64,000 nucleotides of DNA from Paenibacillus periandrae. Lineage in GTDB: Bacteria; Bacillota; Bacilli; Paenibacillales; NBRC-103111. The stretch covers positions 46,048 through 110,047 of the forward strand of contig NZ_JAJNMU010000030.1 of NCBI RefSeq assembly GCF_022458865.1. The letters are read 5' to 3'. The first letter of the stretch is position 1, and the number at the start of each line of letters is the position of its first letter. Below are positions 18,800 to 27,120 of the stretch, piece after piece. The notes under the pieces were generated by a model. The model was not told where the DNA came from, ran no database searches, and saw nothing but the letters and a program-made list of their open reading frames with translations. The translations under genes and the position numbers were made by a program.

Positions 18800-19552
18800 A
18801 TGATGAATTTACTTGGAAAAGTAGCTTTTATATCGGGAGGGGCCCGAGGAATTGGGGCGGCGGCGGCGCTGCTGCTGGCTCAACAGGGTGCGAAGGTTGC
18901 AGTTAATTATATTCAGAATGTAGATATTGCTCAGACGCTCGTGGATCGGATTCGTAATGCGGGCGGGGAGGCTGAGCTGGCAAGGGCGGATGTGCGTGAC
19001 CCTGAACAGGTGGAGAAAGTTGTGAAACACATCCAGACGACATTAGGAAGCATCGATATCCTGGTGAGCAACGCACACATGTCCTTCGTGATGAAGCCGC
19101 TGATGGAGATGCAATGGGGGGAATTTACCCAAAAGTTAAACGATGAAATGAAGGCAGCATTTACGTTAACGCAAACAATTTTACCAGGCATGATTGCTCA
19201 AAAATATGGAAGAATCATCTATATTTCCAGCAATGCAGCAGATGTGGCATTACCTTATATGGCGGCACATGGTTCCGCCAAAGCGACGCTCAATGCGTTT
19301 GCAAAATATGTAGCGCTGGAAGCTGCCCCATATGGTGTAACGGCGAATGTGGTCTCACCTGGACTAGTCCAGACAGATGCGTCAAGTTATACGCCGGAAG
19401 CGATCAAACAACAAATAGCTGCCATGACACCTCTACAACGGGTGGCTGTGCCGGATGATGTATCAGGTGCGATTGCCTTTCTAGCCAGTGAGGAGAGCAG
19501 GTTCTTAACAGGTACTTGTACAAATGTGAACGGCGGAATACATATGGGGTAA
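18800..19552 (+). CDS. Short-chain dehydrogenase/reductase, FabG-like, with atypical HxxxK active site
   Basis: A 250-residue classical SDR with the NAD(P) motif GGARGIG (residues 13-19), D64 cofactor contact, ISS at 142-144 and C-terminal PGLVQTDASS. The catalytic tyrosine of YxxxK is replaced: residues 157-161 read HGSAK, with Ser144 exactly 13 before and Lys161 kept. NNAG is also changed to SNAH. Such a protein may have altered or no reductase activity. AAAATTGGAGGG precedes ATGATG. It is a single gene followed by 260 bases of nothing recognisable and a terminator, so context gives no pathway. Confidence 0.85.
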   Translation: MMNLLGKVAFISGGARGIGAAAALLLAQQGAKVAVNYIQNVDIAQTLVDRIRNAGGEAELARADVRDPEQVEKVVKHIQTTLGSIDILVSNAHMSFVMKPLMEMQWGEFTQKLNDEMKAAFTLTQTILPGMIAQKYGRIIYISSNAADVALPYMAAHGSAKATLNAFAKYVALEAAPYGVTANVVSPGLVQTDASSYTPEAIKQQIAAMTPLQRVAVPDDVSGAIAFLASEESRFLTGTCTNVNGGIHMG

Positions 19553-19816
19553 ATCAGCATCGAATAGAAGGTTACGGTTGGAAGAGCGTCCCGTCATTGA
19601 TTCGGCACATCATATTAGCGGAAGCCGGTCCTTTCCGAGTCGATTTACTCAAACCAAGCAAGTCTGCGGTGAAGGGCAACGAAGACAATTTCGAAAAAAA
19701 AATAAAAGAATTGTTCAAGAAAAGTGGTACAAAGGCGGAAGCATCCATAAAGGCAAAGCTGTGCAGTAATCTCCGCTGGTAGAAATGAAAACGTCTTTAC
19801 TCTTGTAAAGCTGTAC
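19553..19816. other. No supportable gene
   Basis: Two overlapping short frames with Lys-rich ends cross this stretch, but neither has a ribosome site or a recognisable sequence. It may be the tail of a degraded gene. Confidence 0.4.
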
Positions 19817-19865
19817 ACCGAAAGATAGTCACTTTAGAAAAAGTGCCTGTCTTTCGGTTTTTTGT
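19817..19865 (+). terminator. Long hairpin terminator
   Basis: ACCGAAAGA and CACTTT pair with AAAGTG and TCTTTCGGT around AGAA, followed by TTTTTT. Confidence 0.85.
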
Positions 19866-19869
19866 GTTT

Positions 19870-20020
19870 AATAAAAATTACCACGTTCAACCAGAGGCGA
19901 TCCTTCATACAGATCAGGGCATATCCTACACATACCCTGTGTTTCAACATAAAGTGAGGCAAGCAGGATTTACGCAATTTCTGTCCAGTAAGTATCTTAA
20001 TCATATTAACAGAACCTAAA
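19870..20020 (+). mobile_element. IS3-family transposase (integrase catalytic core) remnant
   Basis: One frame reads EAILHTDQGISYTYPVFQ then HKVRQAGFTQFLS. HTDQG around the catalytic Asp and the YT...F pattern are typical of the IS3/IS150 OrfB rve domain. The rest of OrfB, OrfA and both ends are absent, and the frame ends after ~50 codons. Confidence 0.7.
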
Positions 20021-20173
20021 CGGCAGGAGCAAAATTAAGCTGATGTTCATCTATTCGTTTAGGCTCCGTTTCAACGAGGCTGGTAGGATAGGAAATGAGT
20101 ATCCTATGCCCCGGGCAGGAAAGCCTTCTCTGTACTTCTCATGAATTTTGTGAAAGGAGACAACCTTCTTGCC

Positions 20174-20431
20174 ATTTCACTAGAAGGAGCTTATATGCAG
20201 ATGAAAAAAATTAACTTTTTATTTCTTTCCCTATTCTTGCTTGCTTCTATATTCTTATCCGTTCATGCTGCAGAGAAAGCCTTATCCATGTGGCTAAATA
20301 TTATTTCACTAGAGGGAGCTTATATGCAGATGAAAAAAATCAGCTTTTTATTTCTTTCCCTATCCTTGCTTACTTCTGTATTCTTTTCCGTTCATGTTGC
20401 AGAGGAAGCCTTGTCTCTATGGCTAAATGGC
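20174..20431 (+). repeat. 129-bp in-frame tandem duplication
   Basis: Unit 1 spans 20174-20302 and unit 2 spans 20303-20431. Each starts ATTTCACTAGA(A/G)GGAGC, so each copy keeps its own Shine-Dalgarno and ATGCAGATGAAAAAAAT start. The period of 129 is divisible by three, so the reading frame runs through both copies. Scattered substitutions show that the copies have diverged. Confidence 0.9.
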
Positions 20432-20446
20432 GATCAATCCTGTTAA
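20195..20446 (+). CDS. Duplicated small secreted peptide precursor, unknown function
   Basis: ATG 20195 follows GGAG with 5 bases. The product (83 residues) is two copies of a signal-peptide-like unit: MQMKK, a hydrophobic core (FLFLSLFLLASIFLSVHA), then a short tail AEKALSMWLN. Unit 2, translatable alone from 20324 or 20330, has FFSVHVAEEALSLWLNGDQSC and ends at 20446. An upstream in-frame ATG at 20141 is less likely because the internal ribosome sites are better. A single unit of 35-40 residues with an Ala-x-Ala-like cleavage zone looks like an exported peptide or pheromone precursor. I know of no family match. The next operon starts 90 bases downstream. Confidence 0.55.
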   Translation: MQMKKINFLFLSLFLLASIFLSVHAAEKALSMWLNIISLEGAYMQMKKISFLFLSLSLLTSVFFSVHVAEEALSLWLNGDQSC

Positions 20447-20464
20447 AAATAGGAATATTGCTTA

Positions 20465-20493
20465 TTGACATACGGAAAATAAACGTCTATTCT
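20465..20493 (+). promoter_or_regulatory. Sigma-A promoter of the monooxygenase/TetR operon
   Basis: TTGACA at 20465-20470 and TATTCT at 20488-20493 with a 17-base spacer. The predicted start of transcription falls inside the palindrome immediately downstream. Confidence 0.75.
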
Positions 20494-20496
20494 ATT

Positions 20497-20515
20497 ATTG
20501 ACTGAATTAGTCAAT
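20497..20515. promoter_or_regulatory. Palindromic operator, probably for the downstream TetR regulator
   Basis: ATTGACT-GAATT-AGTCAAT is a perfect 7-base inverted repeat placed just after the -10 box. Binding there would block transcription. The TetR-family gene of the same operon (21999) is the natural candidate. Confidence 0.65.
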
Positions 20516-20541
20516 CAATAAAATAAGGAGCGAATCAGATG

Positions 20542-21984
20542 ATGAATATACAAAAAGAAGGCAAGGCCATCGTGATCGGTGGCAGCATCACAGGTTTAAT
20601 GACGGCAAGGGTCCTTTCCTCATATTACGAAGAGGTAACCCTTATCGACAAGGACGATTTTCCCGATCATCCCGCAGATCGGAATGGTGCTCCGCATGGC
20701 TTTCATCCCCATAGGTTCACACAACGTGGTAAAATGATTACAGAGCAGCTTTTTCCTGGCTATGAGGAAGAACTGGTGGCTCTTGGTTCACCAAGTTCAC
20801 TAAATAAAACCGTTCATATGATGAATCAATATGGAACGGTAGCCGGACCTTACCAACGGAACGATATCAAGTTCAGCCGTGCTGTACTGGAGTGGGTAAT
20901 TCGTGGGCGTGTCAAGGAGATTCCGAATGTACGGTTACTAGCGGAGCATGATGTTATTGGGCTTCACACAACGCTGAATCATAAGGCTGTTACAGGAGTT
21001 CAAGTCCGTGGGCGGGGAACAGGCTTGAAAAACGATTTATTGGCGGATCTTGTTGTGGATGCCAGTGGCCGCACCTCCAAACTGACGCAATGGTTGAAGG
21101 AGTTTGGATATGATGTACCTCGCCCTGATCGAATGAAAGCAGCTATCGGATACAGTACCCGCAGATATAACATACCTGTACATTTGAAGCACCTGACCGA
21201 GAAATGGGATGTGATCAACATCATGGGCCAACCGATCAAGGGAACGTTTACGGGCGTATTCTCCTTTATAGAGAATCAGGTGGCTGAAATGCTGCTCTAT
21301 CGTCCAGGTGGGCACTATCCACCAACGGATGCGGTAGATTTCGAGCAGGAGGTCGCTCAGCTTCCTACCCCCATGATTGCAGAAATCCTGTGTGAGCTCG
21401 AACCGATCGGCACACCTAAGGGTTTTCGCGTACCCGAACTATACCGTCACCATTATGAGCAAATGGAAAGTTGGCCGGACGGATTATTAGTGTTAGGAGA
21501 CGCATTTTGCATTTATGACCCGATTTTTGGTCAAGGGATGACGGTTGCTGCCATAGAAGTGGATTTGCTGAACACCTTGCTGCAGGAGCGGCAGAACAAC
21601 CCTGAACCACATTTTGAGCAAAAAGTGCTCCGCAGGATCCAGAAAGAGGCCATAACTCCTGCCTGGTGGTTAAATTGTGCGGCGGATTTACAGTGGGATG
21701 GTGTCGAATATGAGGCTGGTACAGAACCGCTCAAGGGAATTGCTTTTGGGAGCAGGTATATGAATTTGATCCTGAAAGAGGGGAGCGCGAACCATAATTT
21801 CAAACTATTTGGTTTGTACTGGGGCGTTAACTCGTTATCATTACCACTTCAAGAGCTGTTTAATCCACAGATGGTCAAGTCGGTGCTTGAGGCATCGGAG
21901 GAAGGACAGCAACTACTCGCAGACCTGCTGAAGGAATACGAGCTGCCGTTAGAAGAAGTATTGACTAAATTGATTCCAAGCTAG
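20542..21984 (+). CDS. FAD-dependent monooxygenase/oxidoreductase
   Basis: A flavoprotein of ~480 residues. The N-terminal Rossmann motif is AIVIGGSITGLMTARVLS (GxGxxG-like, here GGSITG) followed by the acidic end LIDKDDFP. 'LVLGDAFCIYDPIFGQGMTV' in the C-terminal half is the GD motif that binds FAD ribityl in this class. Relatives hydroxylate or dehalogenate aromatic or lipophilic compounds; substrate unknown. AAGGAG precedes ATGATG at 20539/20542. It is the first gene of a two-gene unit with a TetR regulator, a frequent arrangement for drug- or phenol-inducible detoxification. Confidence 0.88.
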   Translation: MNIQKEGKAIVIGGSITGLMTARVLSSYYEEVTLIDKDDFPDHPADRNGAPHGFHPHRFTQRGKMITEQLFPGYEEELVALGSPSSLNKTVHMMNQYGTVAGPYQRNDIKFSRAVLEWVIRGRVKEIPNVRLLAEHDVIGLHTTLNHKAVTGVQVRGRGTGLKNDLLADLVVDASGRTSKLTQWLKEFGYDVPRPDRMKAAIGYSTRRYNIPVHLKHLTEKWDVINIMGQPIKGTFTGVFSFIENQVAEMLLYRPGGHYPPTDAVDFEQEVAQLPTPMIAEILCELEPIGTPKGFRVPELYRHHYEQMESWPDGLLVLGDAFCIYDPIFGQGMTVAAIEVDLLNTLLQERQNNPEPHFEQKVLRRIQKEAITPAWWLNCAADLQWDGVEYEAGTEPLKGIAFGSRYMNLILKEGSANHNFKLFGLYWGVNSLSLPLQELFNPQMVKSVLEASEEGQQLLADLLKEYELPLEEVLTKLIPS

Positions 21985-21998
21985 GAGTGAAAAACATA

Positions 21999-22595
21999 AT
22001 GTCTCCGTTAAATGAAGAACAACAGCATCAGATTCGAGATGAACGCAGGGAACAAATTATGAGCGCTGCGCTTAAAGTTTTTGCAAGGCGGGGGATTATT
22101 GGGACGAAAATGAGCATGATTGCTGCTGAGGCCGGGATAAGCCATGGGCTGCTTTATCACTACTTTGCGTCTAAAGAAGAGCTTTTCACAACACTTGTTG
22201 AAAGAGCAATGATTGCCTCGGATGAGGCTATACAAAGTGTTTATGAATTACCGGGCTCCCCGATTGATAAAATAAGAGCGTTAACGCTAGACATGTTAGA
22301 CGAAGGTGGTACGGACTACTTTCTGCTAATCCATCAGGCGAGAACATCAGATGGAGTGCCTGAGAAGGTAGTGGAGTTGATGAAGCTTTACTCAATGGAC
22401 AAATACGTCAAGCAACTGCAGGCATTATTCCGGGAAGGACAGGAGGTTGGGGAGCTTGTGGATGGAGACTTGGACGAAATGATTGCGTCTTACCTATCGG
22501 TACTCTCCGGCCTGATGGTGCTTAATGTGCAGAAGATTGGGGGCTACCAGCGCCCGAGAGTTGACATGCTGCTGAGGATGATTGCTCCTTTATAG
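21999..22595 (+). CDS. TetR/AcrR family transcriptional regulator
   Basis: The N-terminal helix-turn-helix reads IMSAALKVFARRGIIGTKMS then IAAEAGISHGLLYHYFASKE, the classic TetR pattern; the rest is a helical ligand domain. AGGAG at 21983-21987 serves ATG 21999 (a GTG at 21987 overlaps it and is rejected). The gene starts 14 bases after the monooxygenase stop, so it is co-transcribed and probably represses its own operon through the palindrome at 20497. Confidence 0.9.
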   Translation: MSPLNEEQQHQIRDERREQIMSAALKVFARRGIIGTKMSMIAAEAGISHGLLYHYFASKEELFTTLVERAMIASDEAIQSVYELPGSPIDKIRALTLDMLDEGGTDYFLLIHQARTSDGVPEKVVELMKLYSMDKYVKQLQALFREGQEVGELVDGDLDEMIASYLSVLSGLMVLNVQKIGGYQRPRVDMLLRMIAPL

Positions 22596-22676
22596 GGAAA
22601 TCTACTTTGATATGCTCCCCATACGATAGACGTGTGAATTAATATACCTGCTATGGTAAGGAGAGCCCTCTGAAAG

Positions 22677-22724
22677 AAATAATGCAGCCCGTCTCTTAAT
22701 GGAGAACGGCCTGCATTATTTTGT
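22677..22724 (+). terminator. Rho-independent terminator
   Basis: AAATAATGCAG pairs with CTGCATTATT, with inner CCGT/ACGG and CTC/GAG steps, followed by TTTTG. Closes the TetR operon. Confidence 0.8.
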
Positions 22725-22798
22725 TTACGCCTCATTTTAGACGGACCTAGTCTAGGAGCAGCAATAATATTGGCCAAGCCTGATTTAATGATCTATTA

Positions 22799-22827
22799 TA
22801 AAGTATGCATATTTATATTATATACTA
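22799..22827. promoter_or_regulatory. AT-rich inverted repeat before the HxlR gene
   Basis: AGTAT...ATACT brackets a TATATT-rich core about 20 bases before the GTG start. It may hold the -10 region and an autoregulatory HxlR site. Confidence 0.35.
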
Positions 22828-22847
22828 TCAAAAGGAGAGTGTAACTT

Positions 22848-23207
22848 GTGCGCGAAACCTGTGTTCCGAGTGGCGTGAAATTAAAAGAAACTGGCTTTGG
22901 ATACACGTTGTCCTTAATAGGTGGTAAATATAAAATGATCATTATGTATTGGCTGTCTGAAAATAAGGTTATGCGGTTTAATGAGCTGAAGCGATGTATC
23001 GGTAGCATTTCCTTTAAAACGCAAAGCATCATGTTAAAAGAGCTGGAGGCAGATGGCCTTGTCATACGCAAAGAATTTCCCCAAATCCCTCCAAAAGTTG
23101 AATATTCATTATCTGAACGTGGTCTTTCTCTAATTCCATTGTTAAATATGATGTGCGAGTGGGGAGAGGAAAACAGTTCGCCAGGTTTGGAGGCTGTACA
23201 GCGGTAG
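22848..23207 (+). CDS. HxlR family winged-helix transcriptional regulator
   Basis: A 119-residue regulator with HxlR features: an early Cys (C6), LSLIGGKYKMIIMYWL (the 'GGKW' helix), RFNELKRCIGSISFKTQSIM (recognition helix) and IPPKVEYSLSERG (wing). GTG 22848 follows AAAGGAGAG. The family often senses reactive electrophiles or redox stress through cysteines and controls a neighbouring oxidoreductase. Here the likely target is unclear because the FAD monooxygenase upstream already has a TetR gene. Confidence 0.9.
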   Translation: MRETCVPSGVKLKETGFGYTLSLIGGKYKMIIMYWLSENKVMRFNELKRCIGSISFKTQSIMLKELEADGLVIRKEFPQIPPKVEYSLSERGLSLIPLLNMMCEWGEENSSPGLEAVQR

Positions 23208-23232
23208 AAGCAGCTATTCTGTTTATATCAAA

Positions 23233-23271
23233 AGAGGTATCTCCTGAACAAGGAAATACTTCTTTTTTATA
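23233..23271 (+). terminator. Rho-independent terminator
   Basis: AGAGGTATCTCC (23233-23244) pairs with GGAAATACTTCT (23252-23263) with two wobble or mismatch positions, followed by TTTTT. Confidence 0.75.
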
Positions 23272-23274
23272 GCA

Positions 23275-23686
23275 GCTCTAATAAAACTACCTCTTACAGG
23301 TGGTCAACAAAATTTAAATAATTTAGTGCACTTTTTTTCCAATTCGCTTGTAGACGACTCATTTTTTGTTCCAGGCACATTTTCACCAGCTTATTTTCCG
23401 TACCATAAAAAGCAAAGAATGAACGATAATTTGCATAGTTCTTATTTATTTTCTTTTTTGAGTATAAAGATTGCAATGCAAATATGTAAGTATGTACTTT
23501 TAGTACAGGTACTGTCATAAAGGTAAGTGTTATTCCGGGCATATGGAAAATGGAGGGACTGTCATGAAACAGGCTAGTGCGGGACATAACTTCCAATATG
23601 TGTTAATCTACAATTGTGTAAAAAAGGGAGGATATAGTGAAAATAACAGAGAAAATGAAATGTGCATGCGTACAGGAGGTTGAAAA
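23275..23686. other. AT-rich intergenic region without a supported gene
   Basis: A 100-residue frame on the complement (23294-23596) lacks a ribosome site and recognisable sequence. The promoter of the hydrolase gene must lie here but no clear consensus stands out. Confidence 0.4.
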
Positions 23687-24613
23687 ATGATAGAACAAGT
23701 GACGGTAATGGCAAATGCCGCCTATCCATTGGAAGGAATTTTGACGTTGCCGGATTCTCTTACTGAAAAAGTCCCGGCAGTTGTATTTGTACATGGCTCC
23801 GGTCCCTTGGATAAAGACGAAACAATTGGTGCAAATAAGCTGTTTCGAGACCTTGCGGACGGACTTTCCAAAGAAGGGATAGCATCGCTCCGGTACGATA
23901 AGCGTACTTATACCTATGGCAAGCAGATAATTCAAGAACTCGGCGGCAAGCTTACAGTAGAAGAAGAGATCATTCAGGACGCGATTATGGCTGTTCATAT
24001 GCTAAAAAAAGACCTGCGCGTGGATGCAAACCGCGTATTCTTGATTGGACACAGTCAAGGCGGCATGCTTGCTCCCAGAATTGATGCCGAAGGCGGCGAC
24101 TTGGCAGGATTATTTATTTTAGCCGGTACTTCTCGAACGCTTGAAGAAGTCATCATAAACCAGAATGAAGATTCTATAAAGCAGCTTGAAAAATCTCAAC
24201 AAGAGATAGCCTTAAAGCAGGTAAAAGAACTGCAAGACAAGTTTGATGCTATATCTGACATGACGGATGAGATGGCGCAACAGACCATTTTGTTCGGTTC
24301 TGTCTATGCTTGGTATCTTAAAGAAATGAAGCAGCATCCAATCAAAGATTATTTATCGCAAAGCAACAAACCGATTTTCGTCATACAGGGTGATAAAGAT
24401 GTGCAGGTTTCCGTCGAAAAAGATTTCAACCGATACCGTGAAATGTTAAAAGATCACCCGGGTGCCACGTTCAAGCTCTATCCCGGTTTGAACCATATGT
24501 TTATGGAAGCTGTGTATGGTACGTTGAAAGACATTTGGGATGAATATAATATCCCGCAAACCGTGGACAGGACCGTTTTAGAAGACATAGCACAGTGGAT
24601 ATTGTCGGTTTGA
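23687..24613 (+). CDS. Alpha/beta hydrolase (serine hydrolase, dienelactone-hydrolase/YqkD-like)
   Basis: A 308-residue cytosolic hydrolase. FVHGSGP (oxyanion region) is near residue 36, the nucleophile elbow GHSQGG puts Ser at 123, QGDKDVQV supplies the acid, and LNHMFM supplies His. An excellent AGGAGG precedes ATG 23687. Relatives are esterases or acyl hydrolases acting on small esters; the substrate is not predictable. It is monocistronic. Confidence 0.88.
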   Translation: MIEQVTVMANAAYPLEGILTLPDSLTEKVPAVVFVHGSGPLDKDETIGANKLFRDLADGLSKEGIASLRYDKRTYTYGKQIIQELGGKLTVEEEIIQDAIMAVHMLKKDLRVDANRVFLIGHSQGGMLAPRIDAEGGDLAGLFILAGTSRTLEEVIINQNEDSIKQLEKSQQEIALKQVKELQDKFDAISDMTDEMAQQTILFGSVYAWYLKEMKQHPIKDYLSQSNKPIFVIQGDKDVQVSVEKDFNRYREMLKDHPGATFKLYPGLNHMFMEAVYGTLKDIWDEYNIPQTVDRTVLEDIAQWILSV

Positions 24614-24869
24614 ATATTACGTTACATGAAATCAGCCTCATAAAAATTTGATATGTTTCGTGAAGCTGAAAGAACTGATAAAGATCAATTATTCGAACTT
24701 TATAGAATGTTAGTACCACTCTAAAACCTAAATCTAGCAAAGTGTAATGCCGTTGCTTGATTTGGAGCCTCTGTGCGCATGGTGTTTCTTGCGAAAGGGC
24801 GAGTTGGCTTATGGCCTCCTCGCACCGGCAGATAGCCTAACATGCCCAACTCTCCAAATAAAGCTGCTT

Positions 24870-25360
24870 TTACGGACTTGGACGCGTTCAGGGTAATACA
24901 CGGTTAGTTGCAGTAGGATCTAACCCCAGTTCTGGACCCATCCTGTCTATTTTCTTAGCACGTCCATCGTGAAAAGGTACAGCATTTTCAACAGGGATTC
25001 ATCGGTTGGAAAGATGCTCTTTCCCTTCGTTACTTTGCGAAGCTGCTGATGGTAGCTTTCAATCATGTTGGTGGTGTAGATGAGTTTTCGCAGCCCCGGC
25101 GGGTATTAATGAAAGTAGTCAGTTCGTCCCGGTTCTGCCGCCAAAAGCATACAATGAGGGGATATTTTTCTCCCCAGGTTTCCTCGAAACGATCCATCTC
25201 AGATTGTCAACGCAGGTAATAAGGATGTCCTGTACACCCCGATTTTTCAGTTCATTGAGCACGCTGAGCCAAAAATTGGCTGACTCGTTTTCGCCGATCC
25301 AAAGGCCGAGTTTGCCATTCCTTGATGACATAAGAGCGTACGTTCGACATATGTAAGCCG
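24870..25360 (-). mobile_element. IS256-family transposase pseudogene
   Basis: On the complement strand, GLWIGENESANFWLSVLNEL then KNRGVQDILITCVDN match the IS256 catalytic core. The sequence jumps after CVDN to FEETWGEKYP (internal deletion), then runs through frame changes to QLTVYYPERVQ at the C-terminal end near 24870. No terminal repeats were found. Its 5' end touches the AraC gene that ends at 25362. Confidence 0.75.
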
Positions 25361-25361
25361 C

Positions 25362-26210
25362 TCAGGTGTTGGAGAGCGAAGTGCTGCCCCGTACATTCTT
25401 CCGATACTCTGTCGGTGGAAACCCCGTTTCTTTGCGAAAGATTTTTGTAAAATGATCCGTATTTTCAAAACCGGTCTGCTCAGCGACTTCTTTCATGCTC
25501 AGTGATGTTGTTGTGAGCAAAAATTTAGCTTTATCCATCCGTTTGCGCTGCATATATTTAGCGGGTGGCATACCGAAGTATTTTTTGAAATATTTAATCA
25601 AGTAATTGGGGTGGAAGTGGACGGACTTTGCCATTTGTTCCACGGTAAAGCTTTTATGCAGATTGTGTTCGATGAATTTCTGCAGTTGGCCTAATCTATC
25701 CATTTCTTCAGTGCGCTGCAGCATATGGACGGGAACAGATTCTAAATAGCAGGATATAATTTGCAGCAGGATTGCCTTTTCACGAAGGCGGGATGTTAAA
25801 GCAGAATCGTGGTATAGCGCAACAAGCTCATTAAACCATGTTGTCATCTGCTCGGCATTGCTGACCTTCATATAGAGCGGTATGTCCAGCCATTGGAAAA
25901 GATCAAACGAACCGATATGCGCGGTGAAATGGCACCAATATTTAAAATAAGGAAGATTGCTGGTGACGGAATAAGACTGCATAGAATGAGCGGGCAGCAA
26001 GCAAAGATGCCCTGGACGAGGGTGCAACTCTTGATCGCCTACATTGATGATGCCTTCTCCGTTCAGAATCCAATATAGTTTATTATACTGCGGTGTAAAA
26101 TTATGCAGTCTCCACGATTCGGTACACTGAGTTAGATGAGCTTCAATGACATGTATCTGAAGGTTTTGAAGAAGATCCGCCAAGAAAGCAGATTGTTGTG
26201 CATTCATCAT
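25362..26210 (-). CDS. AraC family transcriptional regulator
   Basis: An N-terminal cupin-like sugar-sensing domain (HNFTPQYNKLYWILNGEG, then LHPRPGHLCLLPAH) is followed by an AraC/XylS DNA-binding domain with FTVEQMAKSVHFHPNYLIKY and MKEVAEQTGFENTDHFTKIF. The frame opens at 26258, but AGGTGA lies 6 bases before ATG 26210, giving a 282-residue protein starting MMNAQQ. The stop at 25362 is at the border of an IS256 remnant, so the last ~8 residues may be altered, though both HTH units are complete. No cognate transport or catabolic genes adjoin it. Confidence 0.88.
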   Translation of the reverse strand: MMNAQQSAFLADLLQNLQIHVIEAHLTQCTESWRLHNFTPQYNKLYWILNGEGIINVGDQELHPRPGHLCLLPAHSMQSYSVTSNLPYFKYWCHFTAHIGSFDLFQWLDIPLYMKVSNAEQMTTWFNELVALYHDSALTSRLREKAILLQIISCYLESVPVHMLQRTEEMDRLGQLQKFIEHNLHKSFTVEQMAKSVHFHPNYLIKYFKKYFGMPPAKYMQRKRMDKAKFLLTTTSLSMKEVAEQTGFENTDHFTKIFRKETGFPPTEYRKNVRGSTSLSNT

Positions 26211-26430
26211 ATGTTCACCTGTAAATGTTAATAATGGACGGGTAGAGATTAGTTTCATACATGTCTATCATACCATAGCCTTGATATACTAAAGTAGTGA
26301 ACTTGAAATAGATTTTTGGCATGTCTATTCATTGGAGATTATATGCTATTCCGGCAAGAGCAGAGTTGGTGCGTAGCGTTAAGGATATTTAAGGGATTTT
26401 CGTGGGAATCTTAAAAAAGGGGGAGCATGA

Positions 26431-27120
26431 ATGTGTGAAAATACTGAAAAATGCTCAATTGCTAACTTAAAGCTCTTAGAGCATTACTTGGCAGATGCTA
26501 TAGCTCCAAAACTGCACATGAATGAGGATTTTATGATTAACATTTTAACTACTATAGATAGCTACGCGATTCAAGCAGGGATAGAAGAAATATCAAACAT
26601 TATACAGTCTTATTCTTTTATTCTGCGTTATATTTTTTATGTCGACCGTGAATTCGCTACAATTAATGAGGAAATTACTTATATCGAAAAGTATTGGAAA
26701 TTATTGAGCTACCGAGATCAACATATTAATTTAATATTGAAAATACCAAAAGAACTAAAAGATTTCCAAATCCTAAGGTTAAGCCTTTTTCCGCTAGTTG
26801 AAAATTGCATTTATCATGGTTTCAAAAATGGAATTGATGAGAATTGTTACATAGAAATTAAGGCATGCATTTTGCAATCGAATCTAATTATTGAAATTAA
26901 AGATAATGGTTTTGGAATACCTGCAGAAATTTCAAATCATATATTCACTGAAATGGAAGAAAGCATCACTAGCTCTACATTAAGGAATAAAAAGTCTGGC
27001 AATGGAATTATGAATGTACATAACAGGATTAGATTAGCTTATGGCAAAAATTATGGTTTGAAAATTAATACTAAAGAAAAACTTGGGACCATTATTGGTA
27101 TGAAATTACCTATCTACTGA
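26431..27120 (+). CDS. YesM/LytS-type sensor-kinase-like protein without membrane part or phosphoacceptor His
   Basis: A soluble 229-residue protein corresponding to the cytoplasmic part of YesM/LytS kinases. ATP-binding boxes are present: FPLVENCIYHGF (N box), IKDNGFGIP (G1) and SGNGIMNVHNRIRLAYG (G2). Where the family has QINPHF, this protein reads HMNEDF (residues 29-34): Asp33 stands in for the phosphoacceptor histidine. No sensor or transmembrane segments are present. GGGGGAG precedes ATG 26431. It may be a pseudo-kinase, a regulator of another kinase, or the degenerate piece of a former two-component system; no response regulator is adjacent. Local AT content is higher than in neighbours. 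Confidence 0.75.
   Translation: MCENTEKCSIANLKLLEHYLADAIAPKLHMNEDFMINILTTIDSYAIQAGIEEISNIIQSYSFILRYIFYVDREFATINEEITYIEKYWKLLSYRDQHINLILKIPKELKDFQILRLSLFPLVENCIYHGFKNGIDENCYIEIKACILQSNLIIEIKDNGFGIPAEISNHIFTEMEESITSSTLRNKKSGNGIMNVHNRIRLAYGKNYGLKINTKEKLGTIIGMKLPIY

Noticed and set aside
20174..20431. Tandem repeat as an assembly duplication artefact
   Set aside because: The two copies differ at many positions, so they are a real, diverged duplication.
23294..23596. 100-residue minus-strand frame in an intergenic region
   Set aside because: No ribosome site and no recognisable sequence; AT-rich chance frame is more likely. A transposase tail was considered but not supported.
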